From an uncultured Gemmataceae bacterium (GTDB lineage Bacteria; Planctomycetota; Planctomycetia; Gemmatales; Gemmataceae), in NCBI GenBank assembly GCA_937923405.1, contig CALDUY010000006.1, forward strand, positions 62,001 to 126,000: a DNA stretch of 64,000 bases, written 5' to 3'. Shown here in pieces: positions 34,228 through 43,194 of this stretch. The position numbers and the translations under genes are program-made. The notes beneath the pieces were generated by a model. That model had not been told where the DNA came from and did no database searches. It saw nothing but the letters and a program-made list of their open reading frames with translations. Within the stretch, counting starts at the first letter, position 1. Every line of letters starts with the position of its first letter.

Positions 34228-36408
34228 ATGCGTCTGGTTCATTATTCGCTGCCGGTGCTGACACTGGCGTTCCTCGTGCTGAGCATGCGTTCGGCTTCCA
34301 CGTCGGCAGAAAAGCCGGTCCAGAAGCGCGTTCCCTGGACCACCTCGCGGATTCACGGTTCGCCGGAACCACCGCCTCCTTATCGAGTGGAGGTGGCTTT
34401 TCCCAAGGTCAAATTCTTCGAGCCGCTCGAGTTGACGGCGGCTCCGGGGACGGAGCGACTCTTCGTCGCCACTCGGCCCGGCAAAATCTACTCCTTCGAT
34501 CCTCAATCGCAGCAGGTCGATCTGTTCCTCGACAGCAAACGCATGGTCTACGGATTGGCCTTTCATCCCGACTTCGCCAACAACGGCTACGTTTATGTCA
34601 CGATCATTCTCGATCCGTCCAAGGAGCAGCCCAAGGGAACGCGGGTGTCGCGATTCGTGGCTCGGGGCAATCCGCCGGTCGCCGATCCTTCTACGGAACA
34701 GGTGATTTTCGAGTGGCCCAACGGCGGGCACAACGGTGGCTGTCTCCGCTTTGGCCCAGACGGCTACCTGTACATCGCCACCGGCGACGGCAGCGGCGTG
34801 GCCGACTCTTTGGAAACCGGACAGGATCTCAGCGACGTGCGCGGGGCCCTACTGCGGATCGATGTGAATCGCCCACAGGCAGGGCGGCCATACTCCATCC
34901 CGGCGGACAATCCGTTCGTCAAACTCAAGACAGCGCGGCCGGAGATTTACGCCTATGGACTACGCCAGCCGTGGAAGTTCAGCTTCGACCGCAAGAGCGG
35001 CGAACTGTGGTGCGGCGAAGTGGGACAGGATCTTTGGGAGATGATTTATCGGATCGAAAAAGGGGGAAACTATGGCTGGAGCGTCACCGAAGGTTCGCAT
35101 CCCTTCCGTCCCGCTCGCAAGCGCGGACCGACGCCGATTCTCAAGCCCGTCGTCGAACACAACCACACCGAGGCGCGGTCGATCACCGGCGGCTATGTCT
35201 ATCAGGGCACTCGGCTGAAGGAACTGACCGGAGCCTACGTCTACGGCGACTACGACACCGGACGCATCTGGGCCTTACGTCATGAGGGCGACCGGGTCAG
35301 CTGGCATCGCGAGTTGTTCGATAGCTCGCTGCGCATTGTCTGCTTCGGTGAGGATCACGCGGGCGAACTCTATCTGCTGGACTGGGTCGGCGGACAGCTG
35401 CATCGACTGGTGCCCAATCCCATGACCGAGCAGAAGAACACCTTCCCGCGCAAGCTGAGCGAAACCGGATTATTCACCTCGACGAAAGAGCTAATTCCCG
35501 CTCCGGGGCTACTGCCCTATACCGTCAACGCGCCGCTGTGGTCCGACGGCGCGGACAAAGAACGCTACCTGGCGATTCCCGGCGATGCTCAGATCGAGAT
35601 CGACGCTGTGCATTATCCCTATGGTCCCGGCGCGCCCAAGGGCTGGCGCTTTCCCGACGGCACCGTGGCGGTCAAGACCTTCACTCTCGACACCGACCAG
35701 GGCAAGCGGCGACTGGAGACGCGCATCCTGCACTTTGAGCAGCTGGCCGGTTCCGAGGAGGTCGGCGATCAGTACTGGCGCGGCTACACCTACGTCTGGA
35801 ACGACGAGCAAACCGATGCCGAACTGCTCGACGCCAACGGCGCGGATCGAGTCTATCGAGTCGGTGGCAAGGAGCAGAAATGGCACTTCCCCAGCCGGGC
35901 CGAATGCACTCTGTGCCACACGATGCCGGCCAAGTTTGTCCTGGGCCTGAATACGCATCAGCTCAACCGCGAGTATCAGGGTGAGAATCAGCTGCTTCGC
36001 TGGCAACGACTAGGGCTATTCAAACAACCGCTGTCCGCGCCGCCGGAGAAACTGCCGCGTCTGGTCGATCCAGACGACTCGCGGGCCAGCCTCGATCAGC
36101 GGGCACGCTCGTATCTGCAGGCCAATTGTGCCCACTGTCACATGCAATGGGGCGGCGGGAACGCCGAGTTTCAGTTGTTGTTCACTCTGAAACTGGACGA
36201 GATGAAGATTCGTGACGTCCGAGTGTCACACGGCGACTTCGGCCTGAAGGATGCTCGGGTGCTGGTGCCTGGTTCACCAGAACGCTCTATGTTGTATCAT
36301 CGCATGACTCTGACCGGTCTGGGCCGCATGCCTCACATCGGCTCTGCAGTTGTTGATGACAAGGGAGTTCGTCTGATCCGCGACTGGATCCAGCAGCTGG
36401 CTCCGTGA
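34228..36408 (+). CDS. PQQ-type sugar dehydrogenase with C-terminal cytochrome c domain
   Basis: A 726-residue exported oxidoreductase. A signal peptide (LPVLTLAFLVLSMRSASTSA) is followed by a six-bladed propeller of the glucose/sorbosone dehydrogenase family (about 50-390): FPKVKFFEPLELTAAPGTERLFVATRPGKI, GLAFHPDFANNGYVYV, GGHNGGCLRFGPDGYLYIATGDG, YAYGLRQPWKFSFD and GGNYGWSV are typical. The C-terminal part (about 400-726) holds two haem-binding CxxCH motifs, CTLCH and CAHCH, and ends in a planctomycete-type haem domain with RMPHIGSAVVDDKG. The likely role is periplasmic oxidation of sugars with electron transfer to an internal haem c. Cofactor use is inferred from the family. Confidence 0.88.
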   Translation: MRLVHYSLPVLTLAFLVLSMRSASTSAEKPVQKRVPWTTSRIHGSPEPPPPYRVEVAFPKVKFFEPLELTAAPGTERLFVATRPGKIYSFDPQSQQVDLFLDSKRMVYGLAFHPDFANNGYVYVTIILDPSKEQPKGTRVSRFVARGNPPVADPSTEQVIFEWPNGGHNGGCLRFGPDGYLYIATGDGSGVADSLETGQDLSDVRGALLRIDVNRPQAGRPYSIPADNPFVKLKTARPEIYAYGLRQPWKFSFDRKSGELWCGEVGQDLWEMIYRIEKGGNYGWSVTEGSHPFRPARKRGPTPILKPVVEHNHTEARSITGGYVYQGTRLKELTGAYVYGDYDTGRIWALRHEGDRVSWHRELFDSSLRIVCFGEDHAGELYLLDWVGGQLHRLVPNPMTEQKNTFPRKLSETGLFTSTKELIPAPGLLPYTVNAPLWSDGADKERYLAIPGDAQIEIDAVHYPYGPGAPKGWRFPDGTVAVKTFTLDTDQGKRRLETRILHFEQLAGSEEVGDQYWRGYTYVWNDEQTDAELLDANGADRVYRVGGKEQKWHFPSRAECTLCHTMPAKFVLGLNTHQLNREYQGENQLLRWQRLGLFKQPLSAPPEKLPRLVDPDDSRASLDQRARSYLQANCAHCHMQWGGGNAEFQLLFTLKLDEMKIRDVRVSHGDFGLKDARVLVPGSPERSMLYHRMTLTGLGRMPHIGSAVVDDKGVRLIRDWIQQLAP

Positions 36409-36579
36409 GACGGGAGCCGAGTTACCCAGGTTCCCTCGTTTATCAGCCTTGCGAATGAGTGAGCAAGTCGGCTGGTGTTGTTGGCTAAATTGGTGTATTT
36501 TTTCAACCGCAGCAGCCTTCTTCGCCGAGCAAACAACTGAGGAAAGCTCGCCAAGGACGGATCAGGAAAGGGAATAAGG

Positions 36580-37971
36580 ATGGCCCGGAGAACACCGCCT
36601 ATCTCGACGGTGTGGCTGGATGTTTCACTCCTGCTACAGGTCAACACAAAGCAGCCAACTGGCATTCCCCGGACGACGATCTGTTTGTTTCGCTCGTGGT
36701 GGGAGACGGGATACACGAATCTGCGGCTGTGTCGTCTCGATCCGGGGCTGGAGGGCTATCTCGAAGTCGATCCCAAGGAAGTGCTAGCACGGTTTTGCAC
36801 GCCGGAGCCAGAGCCGCAGCAACCCCCATTGGTCGTCCCCCTGCCGGAAAAGCTTCCGCCCCTGAAGCGGATGAAGCAGCTGGTGCGGCGAGTGGCACGG
36901 CGACTGCCCACGCCGATCAAGACGCCGTTGCGTCGACTGGTCCATTATGTGCGGCATCGTCCCTCGGCCAAGACCGAGGCCGCTACGCCGCCGCCGATTC
37001 TCTCTCTGGGACCGAGCGATCTGGTGGTGACGCTAGGGGGCGGCTGGATTCAGAAGAACAGCGCCGAGATCTGTGAACGGATGAAGCAGGCCATGGGATT
37101 TCGCTCGGTGCATCTCATCTACGACATGATCCCTCTGAAACATCCGCAATTTTTCCCCGAGTTCATGTATCCCGAGTTCGACCGTTGGATGGTGCCGACG
37201 ATTCGTTACATGGATTTGGCCTTGGCGATCTCGGAACACACCAAACGCGACCTGGCGGAGTTCTGTCAGCAGCGTGGCTTGCCTGTGCCGCCTACCGAGG
37301 TGATCCGGCTGGGGGAGGGGATTTCGCCCGATCCCGCGCCGGACTATCCGCCGGTCACCGAAGCCTTCGACCCCAACGAGCCGTTCGTCTTGTGTGTCGG
37401 CACCTTGGAGGTGCGAAAGAATCATCAGTTGCTCTATCACGCCTGGCGACGCTTGGCTGAGCGGAAGACGCCCAACCTGCCGCGGCTGGTGGTGATCGGC
37501 TCCAAGGGATGGTTGGCCGACGACATCTTGCACATGATTCGTCACGATCCCTTGACCTGTGAGCGAATCAGCATCATTCCGCACTGCGACGACGCCCAAC
37601 TGCGCTGGCTGTTTCAGCGCTGTCTGTTCACGGTCTATCCGTCGCATTACGAAGGCTGGGGATTGCCCATCGCCGAGAGCCTGGCGTTTGGTAAGCACTG
37701 CATTTGCTCGAACACCTCGTCGATGCCCGAGATCGCTCCGGGTTTGGTGGACATGCACGATCCCTGCGACCTGCTGGGGTGCATGGAGCTGATCCAGCGA
37801 GCGCTGGATCCGGAGTATCGGGCCAGTCGCGAGGCGGAGATCCGCCGGAAGTTCGTGCATACGCCGTGGACGGAGACAGCTCGGCAATTTGCCGCTTGTC
37901 TCGATCGCCACTTCGGCACGACGTTACGCTTGCCAGAACCCGCCTCGCTGCCGTTGGCGCGATCGGCGTGA
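36580..37971 (+). CDS. glycosyltransferase family 4
   Basis: A 463-residue GT4 retaining glycosyltransferase. FVLCVGTLEVRKNHQLLYHAWRRL opens the C-terminal donor-binding domain, and YPSHYEGWGLPIAESLAFGKHCICSNTSSMPEI is the E-x7-E motif region that binds the nucleotide sugar. The N-terminal domain contains an unusual basic, Pro-rich insert (about 75-135, KRMKQLVRRVARRLPTPIKTPLRR) that could contact membrane phospholipid. No signal peptide. AAGG lies directly before the ATG. The gene stands alone and is convergent with a small lipoprotein gene seven bases away. A role in surface polysaccharide or glycolipid synthesis is likely; the sugar is unknown. Confidence 0.88.
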   Translation: MARRTPPISTVWLDVSLLLQVNTKQPTGIPRTTICLFRSWWETGYTNLRLCRLDPGLEGYLEVDPKEVLARFCTPEPEPQQPPLVVPLPEKLPPLKRMKQLVRRVARRLPTPIKTPLRRLVHYVRHRPSAKTEAATPPPILSLGPSDLVVTLGGGWIQKNSAEICERMKQAMGFRSVHLIYDMIPLKHPQFFPEFMYPEFDRWMVPTIRYMDLALAISEHTKRDLAEFCQQRGLPVPPTEVIRLGEGISPDPAPDYPPVTEAFDPNEPFVLCVGTLEVRKNHQLLYHAWRRLAERKTPNLPRLVVIGSKGWLADDILHMIRHDPLTCERISIIPHCDDAQLRWLFQRCLFTVYPSHYEGWGLPIAESLAFGKHCICSNTSSMPEIAPGLVDMHDPCDLLGCMELIQRALDPEYRASREAEIRRKFVHTPWTETARQFAACLDRHFGTTLRLPEPASLPLARSA

Positions 37972-37978
37972 TCGACGC

Positions 37979-38386
37979 TCAGCGTCCGACGATCGAGACC
38001 TTGACATCCGTTCGTTTGGAACCGACTTGCAAGATCAGTGAGTAGTCGGTCTTGGCCGGAACGGTCGCGTCGAAGGAGTAAGCGTCGGCGGATTCCAACG
38101 ACCCGCCCTTGCCCAGGATCAGCGACGGCGGCGGTTCCTTATTGGCGTTGATGTAACGATTGGCGGCTCCGGAATCGCTCTCTTTGACCAGAAAGGCTAG
38201 TACACCTCCGCCCGATGGAGTCACCGTGACCCGAACCCGCTGTTCGTAGGCCGGCGCGGTGATCGTCAGCTCCTTGATCTCCATCGGATTGAGCGTGTAA
38301 CTCTCGTTGACGTTCAGACGCTGACAACCGGACTGGCTGGTTAGTCCACAGACGAGCAATAACACCACCAGGAATCGACGACGCAT
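37979..38386 (-). CDS. small lipoprotein of unknown function
   Basis: A 135-residue predicted lipoprotein with leader MRRRFLVVLLLVCGLTSQSGC, lipobox SQSGC. The mature part is beta-rich (YEQRVRVTVTPSGGGVLAFLV, DYSLILQVGSKRTDVKVSIVG) and resembles a single beta-sandwich such as a pre-peptidase C-terminal-like domain. GGAGG about ten bases upstream of the ATG supports the start. It lies 51 bases downstream of the diadenylate cyclase on the same strand and may share its message. Function unknown. Confidence 0.7.
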   Translation of the reverse strand: MRRRFLVVLLLVCGLTSQSGCQRLNVNESYTLNPMEIKELTITAPAYEQRVRVTVTPSGGGVLAFLVKESDSGAANRYINANKEPPPSLILGKGGSLESADAYSFDATVPAKTDYSLILQVGSKRTDVKVSIVGR

Positions 38387-38437
38387 GAATCGAATCCTCC
38401 AAGGGAGAGAGTGTGTGTCTTTGTTCGATAAGGTAGC

Positions 38438-39424
38438 TTACTCTTCGGCGATCGGCTCGCGCAAAACGCGAGGACCGACACGTCGGCTGCCATTGCCGCG
38501 ATTGTCCAACCGGACCGGACCGAAGATCAGTGGACGATCAAACGGCTCGATGTGCAGCACCATCTCACCATTTTGATAAAGGCGTACACTGCCGGACGAC
38601 TGACTGACGACGACGGCGATGGCCTTGGTACAGGAACTGATGGCAGCGGCGGCGGCATGGCGCGTGCCCAGCCCCATGCTCAGTTTGTAGCTCGTCGACG
38701 GAGCCTCGATGCGCATGCAGGCGGCATCGGCCACGCCATCGCGACGAATAACAATCGCTCCTTCCAACTGGGCGATGTCCTTGATCTGTTCGCGAACTGC
38801 ACGATTCTTGATGTTGCGTTCCGCCTCACTGTAGCCGCGAAAGGGATTGAAGTTCATTGGTCGGCACATCGACAGCACCTTGCGCGTGTCGCCGACCACA
38901 AACATCGTACCGACGGGATGCCCTTCCCGTCCTTCGCGACCGATGGCCAAGCCGAGACTGACCACGGCGCGGAGCGTGTCCAGCGGCACCTGGGTTTCCA
39001 GCCGGCGCAAGTCGCGATAGTCGAGCCGTTCTAGATGCTCGCCTAGATGCAACACACTGAGACTATCGACTGGTTCGGGAGCATCGCCGGACGCCTCGAT
39101 GCCGTTGTACAGTACGACAACATCGGCCCCGTGGCGGAGCTGTTCGGAGCGAACGGCTTCCAGCAGCGCCAACGAGATGCGTTCCTGCTTAGAGGTTTCG
39201 CCCACATCCAGATCCAGGACGGTTAGATCTTCCCGTTCGCGGAGGATGGCGTTTAGTTCAGGATCCTCAGCGGCCACCAAAAGGCGCGTGTCGCCAATAA
39301 TTTCATGCACCTCGCCCCATTCCAGGTCGGTCTCGGTGATGAACAGAATGGCATCGGCACGGAGCGACACGGCAAGATGCCGCGCCGCTTCCAACAGCGC
39401 CACGGTTTGCTGCGGAAGAGACAT
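38438..39424 (-). CDS. diadenylate cyclase (DAC/DisA_N domain), DacZ-like
   Basis: A 328-residue protein with an N-terminal alpha/beta domain (about 1-115, ADAILFITETD, RLLVAAEDPELNA) like the pyruvate-kinase-C-type domain of archaeal DacZ, and a C-terminal DAC domain (about 140-290) that makes c-di-AMP from two ATP. DAC hallmarks are VGTMFVVGDTRKV, NFNPFRGY, EGAIVIRRDGV (229-231, DGV for the usual DGA), and MGLGTRHAAAAAISSCTKAIAVVVSQSSG (RHA at 255-257 for the usual RHR). The start is uncertain: ATG 39424 fits family length although its binding site is poor. c-di-AMP signalling in osmotic and envelope homeostasis is the expected role. The altered motif positions leave activity in some doubt. 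Confidence 0.82.
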   Translation of the reverse strand: MSLPQQTVALLEAARHLAVSLRADAILFITETDLEWGEVHEIIGDTRLLVAAEDPELNAILREREDLTVLDLDVGETSKQERISLALLEAVRSEQLRHGADVVVLYNGIEASGDAPEPVDSLSVLHLGEHLERLDYRDLRRLETQVPLDTLRAVVSLGLAIGREGREGHPVGTMFVVGDTRKVLSMCRPMNFNPFRGYSEAERNIKNRAVREQIKDIAQLEGAIVIRRDGVADAACMRIEAPSTSYKLSMGLGTRHAAAAAISSCTKAIAVVVSQSSGSVRLYQNGEMVLHIEPFDRPLIFGPVRLDNRGNGSRRVGPRVLREPIAEE

Positions 39425-39548
39425 GACTGACAGGAACTCCCACCCGAGATGGAACCAGCGCTTCCCTAGCAAGTCCCAAGTTATCGTAGCGGGGTCGAGG
39501 GCGTTTCGCAACCGACGAAAATAAGGTCTTTTTTAGTCATCTAGCAAG

Positions 39549-41456
39549 TCACAGCGGATCGAGCAGCTGGCGAACCTCGATCTGGTAACAACTCGTGTTA
39601 CCGTTGCCCGTGAACAGCCAGGCTCCGTCGGCGGAGAAGGCCAACGCTCGCACGGCGTTGTCCAGCTTCCAGGCGGCGAGCGGCTCGCCGGTGATGCCGT
39701 TCCACAACCACAACGTCTGATCCTCGCTGCCCGAGGCCAACCAGCGGCCATCCCGGCTGAAGGCCAACGCGGTGACGGTTTCAGTGTGGCCGACTAACTC
39801 GGCGACGTGGCGATCCTCCACTACGTCCCAGAGGCGGATTAGGCGATTCAGACCGGCACAGGCCAGCACCCGACCATCGGGGCGAAAGGCCAACGCGGTA
39901 GCCCCGGCGGAGACGATCATCTCGCCCGCGCTGACCGAGGAACTCTTGACCCGAAGCTGCTTTTCCCGCTGCCGCGTCTCAACATTCCACAACACCACCT
40001 GCCCATCCTGACCGCTGGTGGCCAACCAGTCGATGCCGGCGACGGCCAGCCGCTTCCCATCCGGATGAAAAGCCAACGCCTCGACCGAGCAGTGTTCCAG
40101 CGCTTCGTTCAGCAACAGTAACGGTTCCCCTGTCGGCACGTTCCATAACCAAACGTCGACTGAGCGCACACTGGCCGAAGCTAATCGCTGCGAGTCGGAG
40201 CTGAAGACCAGCGCGGTAATCGGATCGGCCTGTCCCTCACAGGTGGCGATCTGCTGACCTGTCGTCGCGTCGAACAGGCCGAGTGTACTGCGATCGTCCT
40301 CGGTGCTGGCGCGGCTGGCGGCGATCCAGCGGCCATCGGGACTCAAGGCGGCGCTGCGCAGCAAGGGACTGCCTCCCAGCGTCAAGACCGACTTGCCGCT
40401 GGCCAGCTCCCAGACGCGCAGATCGGTGCCGCCGCCCAGCGAGTAAAGCCGTTTGCCCGCCGGACAAGGAGCCACCATCGTTCGATGCACCAGTGGATCG
40501 ATGCCGCTACCGCCCGAGCCGGTCCGACTGTCCCACAGATGAATCACGCGATCGCCGCTGCCAAAGGCCAGAATCGCAGTGCTGGCGTTGCCTCGGCCAT
40601 CATCGGGAGTGAACGCCAGGCTGCGTACTTCGGCAGTGGCTTCACGGACGACAGCGATGGTCTGGTGTCGATCGGTGTCCCAGACATGCACATCATTGCC
40701 GGAGTCGGCAGAGGCGAGCAATTTGCCGTCGGCGGACAACGCCAGGGCATGTACCTGGGTAGCGTGGCTGTTGAGCAGGATGATCGGCTCGTGGTGGAGC
40801 GTGTCCCAGACGCGAACTGTGGTGTCCCAGGCGGAGGAGAAGAGTCGGCGATGATCCGGATGCCAGGCCAGACCAGTGATACGATCCTTGTGCCCCTGGA
40901 GGGTGCCGAGGTGTTTGCCGCTGGGCAACTCCCAGAGGTGGATTAGTTTGTCTTCGCCGGCCGTTGCCAGCACCTTGTGATCGAGGCTGAAGGCCAGCGC
41001 GCTGATCTCATAAACGTGACAATTTTCCAGCTCCAGCAGCTCCTTTTGGTTGGGCCAGTCCCAGACGCGAATACTGCCGTCGTCGTGGCCCGTGGCCAAA
41101 ATGGCCGCTCCCGGTTGAAAAGCTACGGCGGTGATCCAGGCCGGAGTGGCCATCGTGGCCAGCTGCTTTCCGGTGGCGACTTCCCAGACGGTCAGTTCGT
41201 CCGAGGCCGACGCCAGCAGTCGGGCCGCCCAGTTGAACGTCCACAGCGAGGCGAAGCTGTCCAGCGGACGAGTGGCGACTAGCCGTCGCGTCGCCAGGCT
41301 CCAGCCACGCAGTTCGCCCGGCTCCTCGATCGACCAAAGAATTCCATCCGAGGCGATGCCGATCGCCAGCAGGTCGCCGTCCGTGTGGAAGGTGGGCGCG
41401 CCGAACGAACGCGGCGGCTCGGGGGGGCTGTGCGGAGATGGTACCGTTCGAGCCAT
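39549..41456 (-). CDS. WD40 repeat protein (double beta-propeller)
   Basis: A 635-residue protein made entirely of WD40 repeats. Thirteen blade-end motifs are easily counted (LTVWEVAT, IRVWDWPN, IHLWELPS, VRVWDTLH, VHVWDTDR, IHLWDSRT, LRVWELAS, VWLWNVPT, VVLWNVET, IRLWDVVE, LWLWNGIT and others), with a degenerate last blade at the C-terminus, which fits two seven-bladed propellers. Most repeats have the GH dipeptide and the ALAFSPDG-type strand. No signal peptide or catalytic domain is present. The start at 41456 (MARTVPSPHSPPEPPRSFG) has only GAG eight bases upstream. Such proteins are abundant in planctomycetes and are probable interaction scaffolds; partners are unknown. Confidence 0.9.
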   Translation of the reverse strand: MARTVPSPHSPPEPPRSFGAPTFHTDGDLLAIGIASDGILWSIEEPGELRGWSLATRRLVATRPLDSFASLWTFNWAARLLASASDELTVWEVATGKQLATMATPAWITAVAFQPGAAILATGHDDGSIRVWDWPNQKELLELENCHVYEISALAFSLDHKVLATAGEDKLIHLWELPSGKHLGTLQGHKDRITGLAWHPDHRRLFSSAWDTTVRVWDTLHHEPIILLNSHATQVHALALSADGKLLASADSGNDVHVWDTDRHQTIAVVREATAEVRSLAFTPDDGRGNASTAILAFGSGDRVIHLWDSRTGSGGSGIDPLVHRTMVAPCPAGKRLYSLGGGTDLRVWELASGKSVLTLGGSPLLRSAALSPDGRWIAASRASTEDDRSTLGLFDATTGQQIATCEGQADPITALVFSSDSQRLASASVRSVDVWLWNVPTGEPLLLLNEALEHCSVEALAFHPDGKRLAVAGIDWLATSGQDGQVVLWNVETRQREKQLRVKSSSVSAGEMIVSAGATALAFRPDGRVLACAGLNRLIRLWDVVEDRHVAELVGHTETVTALAFSRDGRWLASGSEDQTLWLWNGITGEPLAAWKLDNAVRALAFSADGAWLFTGNGNTSCYQIEVRQLLDPL

Positions 41457-41550
41457 GTCTTGCACTCGCAAAGGGAAAGGCAGCCGCCTACCTAGGGACA
41501 GAGTTTCGGGCAAAGGTAGTATACAACACAAATTCGCTCCGCAAGGCCCC

Positions 41551-41615
41551 AGTTAGTCGTGACCTGTCAGCCAGGCAGGCGCAACGTGCGAGTTAGTCGT
41601 GACTCGTCAGCCAGG
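41551..41615. repeat. 25-bp direct repeat duplicating the 3' end of the Nudix gene
   Basis: Positions 41551-41575 and 41591-41615 match at 23 of 25 bases (the difference is a CT/TC swap). The second copy contains the stop codon of the Nudix gene, so the first is a downstream duplicate of the gene's last seven codons and stop, offset by 40 bases. Confidence 0.8.
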
Positions 41616-42189
41616 GGCCATCGAGCAAGAAGCGTGACCACGACTCAAAGGCGTCGACCTCGGCGCGGAGCCGCTCCAGCGGAGCGAACCCACCGCCCAG
41701 TAACGCTGCCTCGCGGCTGCGCACCGTCGGGCTAGCCAGGTCGAGCAGATGCACGATTCCCAAATGCACCTGGCCAACTGGGGTGGCATCATCGTTGATC
41801 AGACCCAGGCACTGCTCGCGCAACAGCTCCCCAAGGTCGACTTCCTCCCGTAGCTCGCGCCACAGTCCGACTCGGTAGGCGTCGGCATCGGCCTGGCCAT
41901 CGTCGGAGCAAATGTGGCCGCCCAGTCCGATCGAGCGTTTGGCATGTAGTCGCGCCTCGCCGCCTCCGCCGCGCTGATAGTGGAACACCTGCCCCTGGTA
42001 GCGCAGCACGACGTAGGGGATTAGTTGCTTGAATTCTGGGTCGGTCTCGGCGTCGGGGCGTGGCAAATAGCGCAGCCAGTGCGGTTGGAGCAAGTGAGCC
42101 AAGTAATGCTCTACTCGATCGCTGAAGCCCTGGAACAGCCCCGCGTCGCGCAGGGCTTGTGTGGGCACCACCAATACTCGTTCAGTCAC
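41593..42189 (-). CDS. Nudix-like hydrolase
   Basis: A 198-residue protein with a Nudix-type core. The segment GLGGHICSDDGQADADAYRVGLWRELREEVDL carries RELREEV, the core of the Nudix box, though the stretch between the Gly and the RE motif is longer than in the standard G-x5-E-x7-REUxEExGU box. Surrounding strands (PYVVLRYQGQVFHYQRGGGGEARLHAKRSIGLGGH, GLINDDATPVGQVHLGIVHLLDL) fit the fold. It starts 12 bases downstream of the tail-anchored unknown gene on the same strand, so they are co-transcribed. The substrate, a nucleoside diphosphate-linked compound or other phosphoanhydride, is not determinable. Confidence 0.75.
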   Translation of the reverse strand: MTERVLVVPTQALRDAGLFQGFSDRVEHYLAHLLQPHWLRYLPRPDAETDPEFKQLIPYVVLRYQGQVFHYQRGGGGEARLHAKRSIGLGGHICSDDGQADADAYRVGLWRELREEVDLGELLREQCLGLINDDATPVGQVHLGIVHLLDLASPTVRSREAALLGGGFAPLERLRAEVDAFESWSRFLLDGPWLTSHD

Positions 42190-42201
42190 GCGGCTTTTCC
42201 T

Positions 42202-43056
42202 CTACGGGGGTGGTTGAAACGGCAGGTCGCAGCCGGAACGCAGCACCAACGGCGGCAGGATCAAAAAGGCGGCCAGGATCCACAACGCCAACCGCACCAT
42301 CTGATTGCGGCTGCGACGAGCGAACAAGCCGTCGATCTCGGCCTGATCGCTGCGTTCCGCTGCCAGGTGCAATGCCAGTTCATAACGTCCCTCGGGATAG
42401 TCGCCGGCGTCGGCCTCGCGGATGTAGCTGGCGAACTCGGGGCCAGTATCGTCGGGCACAACGACGACGTGAAACTGCAGGGCGTTGCTGAAGGCGAAGG
42501 TGGCCGGCCAGAACTCCGCTCGTGAGGCGTAGGGTAACAGCGCCCACAGATCACGGACCATTGCCGGGTCCGGTTGGTCACGACGAAAGACCAGTTTGCC
42601 GCCATCCAGCAGCGCTTGAATGCCGCCCAGCAGCGTTTGCGTGCGTTCTGGGACGACGTCCAACACCTTGCGCACCTCGTCGACGGTGCGGTACGGCGGC
42701 GGACCAAACGTCCATTCCAGCGTGGGTAGATCCCCCGTGCGTTGCCAGTCGACGGGAAAGCTCTCGGCCAACAGAAAGGGATCTCCACCCAGTTGGTAGT
42801 AGTCGTGCCGGGACAAAATCAGCAGGTGGAAGCGGAGCCGATCGCTTCCCTGATCGCGGACGCGGGCCACGACAACCTGTTTGCGACCTAACGGCTGGAC
42901 GAACAGAGCCAGTGGACAGGCGACGCCAGCGGGACAAGGACCGAACCCCACGCACAGGCGGTGCAGTTCGGGTCGCCACGCTTCCAGAAACCCCGGAGAG
43001 GAGGCGAGTACGCGGCTTTGCTCGTCCAAATCGATCAGTGCCTGTTCTAGTCGCAT
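42202..43056 (-). CDS. unknown protein with C-terminal membrane anchor
   Basis: A 284-residue protein that I do not recognise. GGAGGG seven bases upstream of the ATG at 43056 decides the start. The N-terminal 240 residues are soluble, with CVGFGPCPAGVACPLALF (three Cys) and a mixed alpha/beta pattern; residues about 257-275 (RLALWILAAFLILPPLVL) form a single membrane segment followed by a short tail, so it may be tail-anchored facing the cytoplasm. It precedes the Nudix gene by 12 bases. It is divergent from the receptor kinase gene starting at 43195, with which it may share a regulatory region. Confidence 0.7.
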   Translation of the reverse strand: MRLEQALIDLDEQSRVLASSPGFLEAWRPELHRLCVGFGPCPAGVACPLALFVQPLGRKQVVVARVRDQGSDRLRFHLLILSRHDYYQLGGDPFLLAESFPVDWQRTGDLPTLEWTFGPPPYRTVDEVRKVLDVVPERTQTLLGGIQALLDGGKLVFRRDQPDPAMVRDLWALLPYASRAEFWPATFAFSNALQFHVVVVPDDTGPEFASYIREADAGDYPEGRYELALHLAAERSDQAEIDGLFARRSRNQMVRLALWILAAFLILPPLVLRSGCDLPFQPPP

Positions 43057-43194
43057 CGGCCAACCCTCCTGGAGGTCGCAACGTAGAAAGAATGTATGAA
43101 TCCGTCGCGGAGGCGGGGCTTGCCTCTTGCACATTGGCCTACCTGTCGACTACTCTAATGAAACCCTCATATCTTTTGCTGCGGGGGCGTCATC

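Noticed and set aside
33937-34731. Minus-strand frame over the intergenic repeats and start of the sugar dehydrogenase
   Set aside because: No start signal or domain; overlaps the recognised signal peptide and repeat block.
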